Positions 16,764 through 24,917 are shown, counted from the first letter of the stretch. The stretch is DNA of 28,320 bases from Victivallis vadensis (GCA_020718525.1 DYRX01000007.1:3128-31447); one strand, 5' to 3'. A program made the numbers and translations. The notes: generated from the letters alone by a model not told the origin.

Positions 16764-16796
16764 GTCGCTGACAAACAATAAGTTGGGAGTTGACCG

Positions 16797-17906
16797 ATGA
16801 TCTACAGAGAATACGGAAAAAGTGGAATAAAGATTTCTGCGATCTCCTGCGGCGGAATGCGCTTCGGGGACAATCCGGAAAGTGCCGTCCAGCTCATTGT
16901 ATCCGCATATAAGGCGGGGATCAACTACTTCGACACGGCGCCCGGCTACGGCAAGTCAGAAGATTTTTACGGCATGGCGTTCCAGGAAATGAAAAAAACG
17001 AAGGATGAATTCCCGTATTACGTTGCCTCCAAAACCTTCGCTGAAAGCGCAGATGGAGTCAGAAGGGATCTTGAAAAATCCCTTTCCAGGATGGGGATTG
17101 CGAAGATAGACTTCTACCATGTCTGGTGCATACTTTCGCTTGACGACTACAGGGAGAGGAAGAAAAACGGCGTCATAAGGGAGTTCGAGAAAATCCGCGA
17201 CGAGGGACTTGCCGATCACATCTGCGTTTCAACGCACATGAACGGAGATGAAATTTCGGAAATGCTTGACGATCAACCATTTGAGGGCGTTTTGCTCGGC
17301 TATTCCCCGATGAACTTCGCGTACAGGGAAAAGGCGCTGGAGGCGGCTGAGAAACGAAAAATTGCGATTGTCGCCATGAACCCGCTCGGCGGAGGTCTGA
17401 TTCCGCAAAACCCGAATGTCTTTTCGTTTCTAAAAAATTCTCCCGATGACAGCCTTGTGCAGTCCGCTCTGCGCTTTCTCATCAACGACAGGCGGATAAC
17501 GAGCTCTCTCGTGGGCTTCTCGTCTCTCGACGAACTGCATGAGGCGCTCGAGGCTGTGAACGGCTTCCAACCCCTGTCGGAAGAAAGGATTTCCCAGATC
17601 CGCTCGAAGCTGGCGGCATCTTTCGACAAGCTCTGCACATCCTGCCGCTACTGCGACGAGTGTCCGTCGGGAATCCCTGTGCCCAAGCTCATGGATGTCT
17701 ACAACATGCAAGTTCTGCGGAAGACGGAAAATGCCATTCCGGAGAGGCTAAAATGGCATTGGAGCCTCTCCGCTGAGGAGACACTGGAAATCCTGGGGCG
17801 ATGTTCCGAATGCGGAATTTGCGAAAGGCATTGCACTCAGAAGCTTCCAATACTCAAAAGATTTTCCGAAATCCGCGCAAAGCTCCTCAGCCTGAAAAAA
17901 GGCTGA
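16797..17906 (+). CDS. aldo/keto reductase with two C-terminal 4Fe-4S motifs
   Basis: A 369-residue protein. Residues 1-270 form an aldo/keto reductase barrel with the catalytic tetrad visible: Asp46 in YFDTAPGYG, Tyr51, Lys79 in VASKT, His108 in FYHVW. Residues 280-289 (CTSCRYCDEC then P) and 336-346 (CSECGICERHC) are two four-cysteine ferredoxin-type motifs. The architecture is common in anaerobic bacteria and archaea and suggests electron exchange with ferredoxin or another carrier in addition to NAD(P)H. The substrate is unknown. GGGAG lies 7 bases before the ATG. It probably shares a transcript with the glycosyltransferase upstream and is closed by hairpins downstream. It supports an anaerobic or microaerobic host (inference). 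Confidence 0.9.
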   Translation: MIYREYGKSGIKISAISCGGMRFGDNPESAVQLIVSAYKAGINYFDTAPGYGKSEDFYGMAFQEMKKTKDEFPYYVASKTFAESADGVRRDLEKSLSRMGIAKIDFYHVWCILSLDDYRERKKNGVIREFEKIRDEGLADHICVSTHMNGDEISEMLDDQPFEGVLLGYSPMNFAYREKALEAAEKRKIAIVAMNPLGGGLIPQNPNVFSFLKNSPDDSLVQSALRFLINDRRITSSLVGFSSLDELHEALEAVNGFQPLSEERISQIRSKLAASFDKLCTSCRYCDECPSGIPVPKLMDVYNMQVLRKTENAIPERLKWHWSLSAEETLEILGRCSECGICERHCTQKLPILKRFSEIRAKLLSLKKG

Positions 17907-17938
17907 CCCTGCCACGTTTTCACGGACAGGGAGCCTTT
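17898..17938 (+). terminator. stem-loop terminator after the reductase gene
   Basis: AAAGGC (17898-17903) pairs with GCCTTT (17933-17938) and CCCTG (17907-17911) with CAGGG (17927-17931), around a small internal bulge. It overlaps the stop codon. Only TTT follows on the plus strand, so it may act together with the stronger palindrome further on. Confidence 0.5.
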
Positions 17939-17978
17939 CCTAAAAGTTGAGCATTGTCTCACACACGACACAAAGAAC

Positions 17979-18010
17979 TTAGCCCGATTTTCGCGCGAAA
18001 ACCGGGCTAA
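17979..18010 (+). terminator. 15-bp palindrome between convergent genes, probable bidirectional terminator
   Basis: Bases 17979-17993 pair with 17996-18010 with a single A/C mismatch at 17987/18002. The stem contains TTAGCCCG and the inner TTTTCG/CGAAAA. It lies between the ends of the convergent reductase (+) and TadG-like (-) genes, the usual place for a two-way terminator. The stem holds its own T and A tracts. Confidence 0.55.
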
Positions 18011-18041
18011 ACGGGTATAATTGCCTTTGCGCCTGGAATTT

Positions 18042-19823
18042 TCAATGGAGTATTGGCGGACCGTGGCGATCTCCGGGACCGGGGCCGGGCCAGTCGTCGC
18101 AGGAGTCCTCGTTGGTCTCAATTATGGCGATCGGATTATCGTTCACATCATACTGATACCGGTATCCCATCTGAAGCCATCCTGCGCCTTGTCCTGTTCC
18201 CGGATCATAGGGCTGTGTGTAGCCGGGCGGCTGATAGACATAATTTCTGTTGTAGCCTCTCGAGCGCCAGGTTTCGCTGTTGAGCTTCTGCAGGCATGAA
18301 AGGAACCAGGGTCCGAGGGCTCCCGGAGGAAGAGAGCCAGGATTGTCTATGTCGTCAACATCCGAGAGCCATTGCAGAAACTGATAGAGCTCCTCCGACA
18401 TTTCGTTGAACGGATCGTAGAGGTCTCCCGGATCCTGCATCGCGATTGGGATCAGCCGCGCCTTGTCGAAGACTGGCAGAACCATTCCAGACGTGTAGGG
18501 CGGGTAGCGCGTTCCGGAAGATTCCAGAAATCCTAGCGGCTTTGCCAGAGAAGTCGAAGTCGAGGTTTCAAGATATTTTTTCCTGAGTCCGGAATCATCA
18601 CCTCCGACCGGGATCACCGCCTCCAGGCCGCCTTCCCTTGTTATGAAGTCGCCCTCATAATTCTTCCTGACCGTGTAGGCTGAGGATATGACAGCGGGAT
18701 CTTTTTCGACAGTCATTTTGCAGACGGCGCCCCCGTAGGCGTATTCCTGCCTAAGTCCGGAGCGCAAATATTCGTCGTCTAGCCATATCGGATCAGGCGA
18801 CGATGCAGGATCGCTCCAGGAACTTTCATAGACGCACCAGCTCACATAGGGAAGCGGGGAATTTATACCGTCAGTGTCCTCGGGGTCGCCTCTGTCGTAT
18901 TCGTCGGAAAGCGTGAGCCCCCTGTCATCAGCCAAATCTTCAATGAATGGTCTTGCAGTTTCGAGGGTGTCCTGGTCTCCTGCGGAGCTGAAGTCAACTA
19001 AAACTGGGAAATACTCGCTTTCATAAGGGAAAGTGCCGCTGTCGGAAACTATGTTGACATCCCACCACTTTCCGTTGAAATCGAAGCTTTTAAGGAGGTA
19101 TCTCAAGGTGGGATGGCACCAGTATTCTGAGCTGATGGCGAAATACAGCGAGAGGTCCATGAGCCAGGGAGGATCAACCAGCGGAAGCCCGGCGTATTCG
19201 ACATTTGGCGCCGCCGCTATTCCAGCCTGTCCGGAATTGGCCGCAACCAGCATTTCCAAGTAGGGCCGGCGCCACTGATATCCGCCAATTCTTTTTGGAA
19301 TGTCAAAATAGTACTCGTCCTGGTAGTAGTCGTCCATTGGATCACCAGGGTTGTCTGTGCTGAGATCTGTGCGGAGCCTCTCTGTGTGCCTGTTCACAAC
19401 GTTGGTGTAGTATCCGTTGACTGATATTCCGTTGTTTTTTGCCGCCTGCTGGGCGGCGCCAAAGCCAATGACCGGACCAACAAAGGCAATTCTTGCCTGC
19501 ATTTCAGTGAGAATGTCGGCAGACTCCTGCAGTCCCTCCGGTGAGTCGTCGCCAAAAGGGGCTATGTCGCTCACAAGAACGGTGCATGCCTTCACTATGT
19601 TGAGCTCGCCCAGAAGGTTCAGCGTGTTTACCTGCCATTCGCAGGCGGCAAGCGCGGCGGAGTCCGATGCCGACTGAGTTTTGATCTTTCCTCTAATGAT
19701 TGACTGCAGATCAAAAATGAGAAGCGATGCGACTAGAAGCACCACGAGTGCAACTATGGATAGGATCAGCGCCTGTCCGCTTTCCTCGCATCTTTTTTGT
19801 CTTTTTTGTATTTGAGCGTTCAT
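18042..19823 (-). CDS. TadG-like protein of a Flp/Tad-type set
   Basis: A 593-residue protein. The N terminus has a basic leader, then SGQALILSIVALVVLLVASLLIFDL (residues 15-39) as a membrane anchor, followed by the TadE/TadG hallmark SASDSAALAACEW (52-64). In TadG-type proteins this region packs like a pilin helix. The place of the pilin Glu at +5 is taken by Leu, so it may not be a prepilin peptidase substrate. The large remaining part is acidic, rich in Tyr, Pro, Asp and Gly, and looks extracellular or periplasmic; no von Willebrand A (MIDAS) motif is apparent. The tail is Pro/Gly-rich (WPGPGPGDRHGPP). The start is 2 bases after the TadE-like stop, with GAGG 10 bases upstream, so the pair is coupled. 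Confidence 0.75.
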   Translation of the reverse strand: MNAQIQKRQKRCEESGQALILSIVALVVLLVASLLIFDLQSIIRGKIKTQSASDSAALAACEWQVNTLNLLGELNIVKACTVLVSDIAPFGDDSPEGLQESADILTEMQARIAFVGPVIGFGAAQQAAKNNGISVNGYYTNVVNRHTERLRTDLSTDNPGDPMDDYYQDEYYFDIPKRIGGYQWRRPYLEMLVAANSGQAGIAAAPNVEYAGLPLVDPPWLMDLSLYFAISSEYWCHPTLRYLLKSFDFNGKWWDVNIVSDSGTFPYESEYFPVLVDFSSAGDQDTLETARPFIEDLADDRGLTLSDEYDRGDPEDTDGINSPLPYVSWCVYESSWSDPASSPDPIWLDDEYLRSGLRQEYAYGGAVCKMTVEKDPAVISSAYTVRKNYEGDFITREGGLEAVIPVGGDDSGLRKKYLETSTSTSLAKPLGFLESSGTRYPPYTSGMVLPVFDKARLIPIAMQDPGDLYDPFNEMSEELYQFLQWLSDVDDIDNPGSLPPGALGPWFLSCLQKLNSETWRSRGYNRNYVYQPPGYTQPYDPGTGQGAGWLQMGYRYQYDVNDNPIAIIETNEDSCDDWPGPGPGDRHGPPILH

Positions 19824-19825
19824 GA

Positions 19826-20518
19826 TTAGTCATCCTCGCTCAGGTAGTCTGCGGCGTGGTTCGCCAGCTCGGCGCTTCCGCCGAGATCCCTCGATTCGCC
19901 CGCCGAATCAAACCAGACCCGGTCCTTGTCCATGAGGTCGAAGAGTACATATGGATAGTCGGAGAATGACACGTTCATCTGGACGGTTCCCGATCCCGTC
20001 TCCGTATATCCTGCGGAAAAGTTAGTCGAGGGTGGCGCGACATCCGGAGAGTAGAAATTAGGATCGTATTCATTGCCGCCCTGCCAGAATTCGTATTCGA
20101 GCCATCTTGCCCCGGACAAATAGTCCGGTATCATGAGGCGCTCGAAGTTGAACTGGGACATCGGAGAACCAAAATCCTGATTGTCCGGTTCGATAAGCTT
20201 GCCAGACGCGCCGATCACAGCGACTCTCGCGCTTCTCTGGATCAGAAAGTCCCTGAATCCGACGCTGTATGATCTCGCGGATCTGTATGCCGAGTAATCG
20301 CTCAGAAGCTTCGCATTGACAATCTGAAAAATCTGCAGGAGACCAAAAAGAACCAGGCAGATGACTATCATGCAGAGCATTGACTCGAGGACGGACTGAC
20401 CGGCGATCTTTTCCCTGTTTCTCTCAACTCGGATGGTTTTGGCGACACGAGGGGAACAAGCAGAGCGGGAATCGCACAAACTGCGGCAAATGAAGTGAAA
20501 TGTTCCGAGTCTGATCAT
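19826..20518 (-). CDS. TadE-like pilin-type protein (start uncertain)
   Basis: About 230 residues. A basic leader precedes AGQSVLESML (39-48), a G/QxxxE type site with Glu at +5 of the mature form, then a hydrophobic helix (46-68, MLCMIVICLVLFGLLQIFQI) and the TadE-like continuation NAKLLSDYSAYRSARSYSVGF. TadE is a minor pseudopilin of the Tad pilus. The rest is a short secreted body with many aromatic residues. The start is not resolved: ATGs at 20518 and 20542 and a TTG at 20599 are in frame, and none has a good ribosome site. The Cys-rich segment before the pilin leader is unusual, which favours the shortest form. It lies directly before the TadG-like gene. Confidence 0.7.
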   Translation of the reverse strand: MIRLGTFHFICRSLCDSRSACSPRVAKTIRVERNREKIAGQSVLESMLCMIVICLVLFGLLQIFQIVNAKLLSDYSAYRSARSYSVGFRDFLIQRSARVAVIGASGKLIEPDNQDFGSPMSQFNFERLMIPDYLSGARWLEYEFWQGGNEYDPNFYSPDVAPPSTNFSAGYTETGSGTVQMNVSFSDYPYVLFDLMDKDRVWFDSAGESRDLGGSAELANHAADYLSEDD

Positions 20519-20670
20519 TGTTGAAATCTTTCTGCACTCCATCCCGGAAAAAACAGGAAAAAGCGCGGAACAAACCCTACACTGTAAATATTCACTCAAC
20601 GCCGGAACCCACAGCCACGTACAGCTTGTGCGCCAGCGCGGATGACCTTTGGCTGAAGTAATTGGCCAAC

Positions 20671-21159
20671 CTATAGCAACCAGTCAACATCTTCAACTCC
20701 AGTAATGACGCCCTTCTCGTCGAAGTTCATTTGGAAATCGGATTTGCCTATGCCCTCAAAACCAAGGAATACACCGAGATACAGCGAGTAGCTACCAGAC
20801 CCGGAAGCCCCATCCGGGCGTTCACGAGTTGCACCGTGGTATGTGATGCGCCCGCAGGAGATAAGTCCTGGATAATCGAAAACCGAGTTGCCCGGCTTCA
20901 GAAATGCGCGAATTTTTGGGACATTTGTTTGAGCCTTTTCGATCTGCTGATGCGCCCAGTCGATCTCGGACTTATCTCTGGCTTTATCAGGATGCTTGAT
21001 CAACCACTTGCATCGGTCAAGTATGACTTGACTGGGAGTATCATTCAGCAAACTTCGAAACTCCTTAATGTCTAGTTTGCCGGAATCATTAGCAACAGCA
21101 CACGCTTGGATGATCAGCACCGCAACAGCAAGCGGAAAAAACATGCGAGATATTCTCAT
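20671..21159 (-). CDS. small exported protein of unknown function
   Basis: 162 residues from the ATG at 21159, which has GAGG 5 bases upstream. It starts with a signal sequence, MRISRMFFPLAVAVLIIQACAVA/ND. Cleavage after AVA is likely; the IQAC context is a poor lipobox, so a lipoprotein is less likely. The middle is helical and charged (IDWAHQQIEKAQTNVPKI). The end is strand-rich with Gly (SGSYSLYLGVFLGF, FQMNFDEKGVITGVEDV), faintly like the two-strand turn of BamE/SmpA proteins. I do not recognise it. It interrupts the otherwise pilin-type gene set and could be an accessory to it or an unrelated insertion. Confidence 0.6.
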   Translation of the reverse strand: MRISRMFFPLAVAVLIIQACAVANDSGKLDIKEFRSLLNDTPSQVILDRCKWLIKHPDKARDKSEIDWAHQQIEKAQTNVPKIRAFLKPGNSVFDYPGLISCGRITYHGATRERPDGASGSGSYSLYLGVFLGFEGIGKSDFQMNFDEKGVITGVEDVDWLL

Positions 21160-21164
21160 AATCG

Positions 21165-21168
21165 CCTC
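21165..21168 (-). promoter_or_regulatory. Shine-Dalgarno site of the small exported protein
   Basis: Minus-strand GAGG, 5 bases before the ATG at 21159. It selects this start over one nine codons upstream. Confidence 0.5.
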
Positions 21169-21268
21169 ATTGTGGCATTCGCCCAACTACGTCGTCCGGC
21201 AAATATACAAATCAGACGCTTTCCGCGGCGACGCCAGACACGCTAGAAGATCGGAATCAGAGCTACAA

Positions 21269-21508
21269 TCAATTACCGTTCACGTCAATGCCGTCCGCCT
21301 GCATTTCCTGAAGGATTTCAACGGAATTCTGCTGTACGGCGGTTTCAGCATCATCGGCGCCGAAAGTCGAAGCCGCACCAGCAATGATGGTTCTAATCCT
21401 GTCGCTGAAGATTCCGAGAACCACGATCGAAGCGATTGCCACCAAGGTGATGATCAGGATGTATTCCACGATCGTCTGATTCTTTCTCCGTCCTTCACGC
21501 AGTTTCAT
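21269..21508 (-). CDS. Flp-type (type IVb) pilin-like protein
   Basis: 79 residues. AGGAGG lies 6 bases before the ATG at 21508, the best ribosome site in the region. After a basic leader (MKLREGRRKN) comes QTIVEYILIITLVAIASIVVLGIF, which has the Glu-Tyr pair and hydrophobic helix of Flp pilins. Glu is at +5 if cleavage follows Asn10. Flp pilins normally have Gly at that -1 position, so Asn is unusual. A polar tail follows (AADDAE-type, about 35 residues), longer than in many Flp pilins. It is probably an inner-membrane prepilin that would be processed and assembled. The strong ribosome site suggests high expression, as expected for a major pilin. Confidence 0.8.
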   Translation of the reverse strand: MKLREGRRKNQTIVEYILIITLVAIASIVVLGIFSDRIRTIIAGAASTFGADDAETAVQQNSVEILQEMQADGIDVNGN

Positions 21509-21514
21509 GATGCA

Positions 21515-21520
21515 CCTCCT
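21515..21520 (-). promoter_or_regulatory. consensus Shine-Dalgarno of the Flp-like pilin
   Basis: Minus-strand AGGAGG, 6 bases from the ATG at 21508. A longer in-frame form starting at 21565 would run through it, which settles the start. Confidence 0.7.
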
Positions 21521-21561
21521 AGTTTTTGTTGTATAAAGAGTCAAGACACTCGAAAAGCCCG

Positions 21562-21726
21562 TCACGGATAGTCAAGCCCGACAAGAGACAGAATTCTGCG
21601 CCCGTATTCGTTGAAAGCCGAGAGCAGAACCAGAATCATCAGGGCAGTCATCAGAAAAAGCGCAAGCACCGTCGCGTATTCGGTCACTGCCTGCCCCGAC
21701 TCCCTCTCTTGTCTTTTCCTGTTCAT
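21562..21726 (-). CDS. short Flp-type pilin-like protein
   Basis: 54 residues from the ATG at 21726: a basic leader (MNRKRQERESG), then QAVTEYATVLALFLMTALMILVLL and a short polar end (NEYGRRILSLVGLDYP). G11/Q12 with Glu16-Tyr17 is the canonical Flp prepilin site, here with the normal Gly. Length matches Flp pilins. The ribosome site is weak; starts at 21744 (ATG) or 21771 (GTG) are possible but add a second hydrophobic piece before the leader. The next pilin gene begins 53 bases after its stop, so the two probably share a transcript. It might be the minor partner of the following pilin, or a TadF-like pseudopilin. Confidence 0.75.
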   Translation of the reverse strand: MNRKRQERESGQAVTEYATVLALFLMTALMILVLLSAFNEYGRRILSLVGLDYP

Positions 21727-21759
21727 AATCAAGATTCTAAGCATAAAACATACCAAACG

Positions 21760-21787
21760 CGCCAGGACCACATAAAAGATCCTGGCG
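21760..21787 (-). terminator. stem-loop between panD and the Flp-like genes
   Basis: CGCCAGGA (21760-21767) pairs perfectly with TCCTGGCG (21780-21787) around a 12-base loop. On the minus strand only a short T-run follows (GCGTTTGG), so termination after panD may be partial and some read-through into the pilin genes is possible. Confidence 0.4.
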
Positions 21788-21798
21788 AGTTTCGTGCT

Positions 21799-22158
21799 TC
21801 AAAGCTTCTTTTTCCTCAATTTGCCGTCCTTGTGCATGATGAGTATGGTCGGCTTGAAAGCGGCGGCTTCGTCCAGATCGCAGGAGGCAAACGACATGAT
21901 TGTGACGGTGTCTCCGGGCGCTCCCCTTCTTGCCGCGGCTCCGTTGAGCATGAAAATGCCCGATCCTCTGGCGCCGGGAATAACGTAGGTTTCGAGGCGC
22001 TCTCCGTTGCTTCTGTTGACAACGAGCACCTTTTCATATGGAAAAAGCCCAGCATTTTCCATTATTGAGCTGTCAATTTCTATGCTTCCCTCGTAGTCGA
22101 GCCTGCATTCGCTCAACTTCACGTTGTGTATCTTGCTTTTGAGAACGCTGATTTTCAT
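21799..22158 (-). CDS. panD: aspartate 1-decarboxylase precursor
   Basis: A 119-residue pyruvoyl enzyme that makes beta-alanine from L-aspartate for pantothenate and coenzyme A. All diagnostic positions are present: Lys9, the Gly24-Ser25 self-cleavage site in DYEGSIEID that yields the pyruvoyl group on Ser25, Arg54, Thr57-Tyr58, and Asn72 in LNGAAAR. Length matches the family. It stands alone with regard to pantothenate genes. It lies 96 bases downstream of the large TPR gene on the same strand and is followed by a hairpin. No clear Shine-Dalgarno is seen before the ATG. Confidence 0.96.
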   Translation of the reverse strand: MKISVLKSKIHNVKLSECRLDYEGSIEIDSSIMENAGLFPYEKVLVVNRSNGERLETYVIPGARGSGIFMLNGAAARRGAPGDTVTIMSFASCDLDEAAAFKPTILIMHKDGKLRKKKL

Positions 22159-22254
22159 CGCCGTGTTTGTCCAGTCATTTTGTTTCGATATTTCGACATG
22201 GAAGCCGAATCCCGGTGAATATAGCCCATTTTTCGCGGAAATCCACTGGAATCC

Positions 22255-24897
22255 CTATTTTTTGGGGGAGAGGGCATCACCGTAGCGCTTCGCCTCTTTT
22301 TTAAATTCCTCGACAGGCTCGATTTTAAGGACGTCTGCCAAATCCGTGTAGATCTGTCTGGCGACCTCTAGAGACTCCGGACTTCCCCTTTCCCGATAAA
22401 TTTTGGCGGCGGCATTTGCCGAGCGCACCAGCCAAATCGGATCTCTGAACATTCCATGCTTCAGCGCGTCGTTCTTGTATTCCGTAAGCACCTTGTGGTA
22501 GAGCAGGAGGGCGGCTTCCTTGTTTCCGGCCTCCTCCTCGCATCTGCCAAGGTTGTACTGCACGTGTTCTCTGAAAGCCTGCCCCAGATTGTTCTTTTCC
22601 AAAAGCTTGCGGTTTATCGAAGATGCCTCCTCGAGATTTTCTTTGTCTGTGCGCATGGTGAAGAGACATTCCGCCGCCCTGGCAAGAGCCGAATCGGCCA
22701 TTTCAGATTCTGGGCGGATCTTCGCGCTTTCCTTGTATGATTCCACAGCCTTTTCGAATTCGTTCCCGAAGCTCAGTATGTCGCCTCTCAGAAAATATGC
22801 GTCTGCAAGACTCGACGAATCCGGATGCGTTTTGAGCAGAATATCCAGGCTCGCAAGAGATTCCTTGTCCATTCCGGCTTTGTGCTGAATCAAGGATTTT
22901 TCATAGACAAGACGCGAGATCCAATCCTTGTTGCCGGATTTTTGCGGCTTGCCCTTTCCCGCAGTCTCATCCTTTTCGTCGGACTGGAGCAGAGACGGGT
23001 CACCAAGGATCTCGTCTAAAATTTTTATAGTCTCTCCATATTTTTTCAATCCCGAATAATAGTCGGCGATAAGGAGCACTGCTGGAAAAAATGACCTGCT
23101 CCCCTTAAGATTTCCGAGCATGGCCGACTTCTGATCCTTCAATTTCTTCTCGTCGTCCGAAAGCACATATGCGGAAATTTTGTTGTAGATCGCCGCCTCA
23201 TATGACGGGCTTCTGGAATAGTTCAGGATTATTCTGTCCAAGATTCTCTCGGCATCGGAAAACTCCCTCAATTCAATGTGAATGCGCGCGGACTTGAGAA
23301 GGGCCTCCGGCGCACTTGGCTCAGACGGCGCCATAAGCGCGCAATTCTCGTAGATGCCTGCCGCCTCCGACTTCCTCCCAAGCTCATGTTCGCAGTCTGC
23401 CAGATAGAGCTGGATCTCCACGCTTTGCTTGTCCCCGGACGGAAATTGCTCCATATAGGAGCGGATCAAATCCCGTGCAGAAGCGTAGTCTTTCCCCTTG
23501 TAGGATGCCAGAATCAGCAGGTAAAGGCATTTTTTTCTGACTGCATCAATCGAGGAATATTTCTTAAGGATCTCCCTGAGCCTAGCTACCGCATCGGGCA
23601 CCTTCCCCCCATAATAGAGAGCCTGGGCAAGCATCATCTCGGCGTTCGCCCTTTTTTCGCTTCCCTCTGCGATTTCATCCACTCTGCCCCGCAAAATCTC
23701 CTCCGCCGAAAGATAATCCTTCGCGTCAAGCAGTTTCTCGGCCGCCTCTATCAGTATTGAAGCCTTCATTTCAGACGAAAGATCGCCGCGTGCTATGACC
23801 AGGAAATAATTCTCCTTCATTTTTTCATTGTTCTTGACATCGAATTTCACCGAATACGCCCTGGCAAGACGAAGAAGCATCTCCACAGTTCTGGACGAGT
23901 CGGGAAAATTTCTTTTGAAACGTTCGCAGTTGTCAATGAGCTTTTCCGTGTCGCCGGACTCCAAATAGAGATCGGCAAGCGCCAGATACGGCTCCTCGCT
24001 TTCGGACTTTCCAAGTCCGGAAGAAAGGATTTTCGCATCCTCGAAAAGCTTTGCAGCCTCCGTCTTCATCCCGGCAAGCATCATGGTTCTTGCAAGTTCG
24101 ACGCAGGCAAAATACCAGACGCCCCTCAGTTCGGCAGGTATGACAGCCCTTTGCTCTCCAAAATAGTCAAACGCCTCCTTGAGCCGTTCCTCCCTCATAA
24201 GCAGAAGAAGCTTCGCGAGCCTCGAACTCATTGGTGGAGGTCCGTCAAGCTTGCTTTCCGCAATCGCCTTCAAGGCTCCGACATCTCCGCGCATCAGCAT
24301 GCAGAGATTCATGTAGGATCTTGCCGAATCACTTCTACTGCCGCCCGCTTCCTCTGGTGCCGCCGCAATCGCCGCATAAACCTCCTCGGCTTCGCGCCAT
24401 CTGCGCTCCTTCACAAGGGCAAGCCCAAGCCGGTCCAGAACAGGCAGAGAAAGCTGGGTTCCCGGAGGAAGGCTCGCCTTAACCGCGGAAAGCTTCTCTA
24501 TCGCCTCCACATTGCGGCTTTCCATGATCATTGCCGACGCGTCAAGAAAATGCAGAATCCTCTCCAGTGCCGGATTCTCAGCGAATTGTCCCGAATAGCC
24601 TTTTTTCAGACGGTCTATCTCATTCCTGGCTGGAATGGTCTTTCCCGCCCGGCAGTATGTGTCCGCAAGCAGAAGACAGGCGTCAAGGTAGTCGAAATCC
24701 GCGCCAACCTCCTGGGATTTTTTAGCATAGTCCTTGAAATACTCCTCCGCCAACACAAAGATCCCGTCCTTCAGCGCCGTCTCCCCCAGCTCTCTACTGC
24801 GGAGAGCGGATCCGGTAGGCGCAAGCGCCGGCGACTGCTGAGCTCCAAGCCCCAGAGACGTGCATAAAAGAAGCAGAAAAAACAGATATGCGGCCAT
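22255..24897 (-). CDS. large exported tetratricopeptide-repeat protein
   Basis: An 880-residue protein with a signal peptide (MAAYLFFLLLLCTSLGLGA/QQ), then almost entirely paired helices of TPR type. Repeats are scattered from about residue 35 to the end; clear ones are LLADTYCRAGKTIPARNEI, LALADLYLESGDTEKLI, MLAQALYYGGKVPDAVARL, YLADCEHELGRKSEAAGIY and AYFLRGDILSFGNEFEKAV. The spacing and frequent Tyr/Phe recall YbgF/BamD-like periplasmic scaffolds. The function is unknown, probably protein-protein contacts in the periplasm or at the outer membrane. The start is set by the promoter at 24938-24966, which leaves a leader of about 34 bases; a TTG at 24966 lies within the -35 box and cannot be the start. 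It diverges from murF. Confidence 0.85.
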   Translation of the reverse strand: MAAYLFFLLLLCTSLGLGAQQSPALAPTGSALRSRELGETALKDGIFVLAEEYFKDYAKKSQEVGADFDYLDACLLLADTYCRAGKTIPARNEIDRLKKGYSGQFAENPALERILHFLDASAMIMESRNVEAIEKLSAVKASLPPGTQLSLPVLDRLGLALVKERRWREAEEVYAAIAAAPEEAGGSRSDSARSYMNLCMLMRGDVGALKAIAESKLDGPPPMSSRLAKLLLLMREERLKEAFDYFGEQRAVIPAELRGVWYFACVELARTMMLAGMKTEAAKLFEDAKILSSGLGKSESEEPYLALADLYLESGDTEKLIDNCERFKRNFPDSSRTVEMLLRLARAYSVKFDVKNNEKMKENYFLVIARGDLSSEMKASILIEAAEKLLDAKDYLSAEEILRGRVDEIAEGSEKRANAEMMLAQALYYGGKVPDAVARLREILKKYSSIDAVRKKCLYLLILASYKGKDYASARDLIRSYMEQFPSGDKQSVEIQLYLADCEHELGRKSEAAGIYENCALMAPSEPSAPEALLKSARIHIELREFSDAERILDRIILNYSRSPSYEAAIYNKISAYVLSDDEKKLKDQKSAMLGNLKGSRSFFPAVLLIADYYSGLKKYGETIKILDEILGDPSLLQSDEKDETAGKGKPQKSGNKDWISRLVYEKSLIQHKAGMDKESLASLDILLKTHPDSSSLADAYFLRGDILSFGNEFEKAVESYKESAKIRPESEMADSALARAAECLFTMRTDKENLEEASSINRKLLEKNNLGQAFREHVQYNLGRCEEEAGNKEAALLLYHKVLTEYKNDALKHGMFRDPIWLVRSANAAAKIYRERGSPESLEVARQIYTDLADVLKIEPVEEFKKEAKRYGDALSPKK

Positions 24898-24917
24898 TTT
24901 TTTGATTCCAGACAATA

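Noticed and set aside
21727..21798. Promoter in front of the Flp-like genes
   Set aside because: Boxes such as TAGAAT are present, but none has a fitting -35 at 16-18 bases. The set may be read from further upstream or need another sigma factor.
24151..24867. Plus-strand open frame (238 codons) opposite the TPR gene
   Set aside because: Arg-rich, low-complexity translation typical of an antisense shadow, with no ribosome site. The opposite frame has a signal peptide and TPRs.
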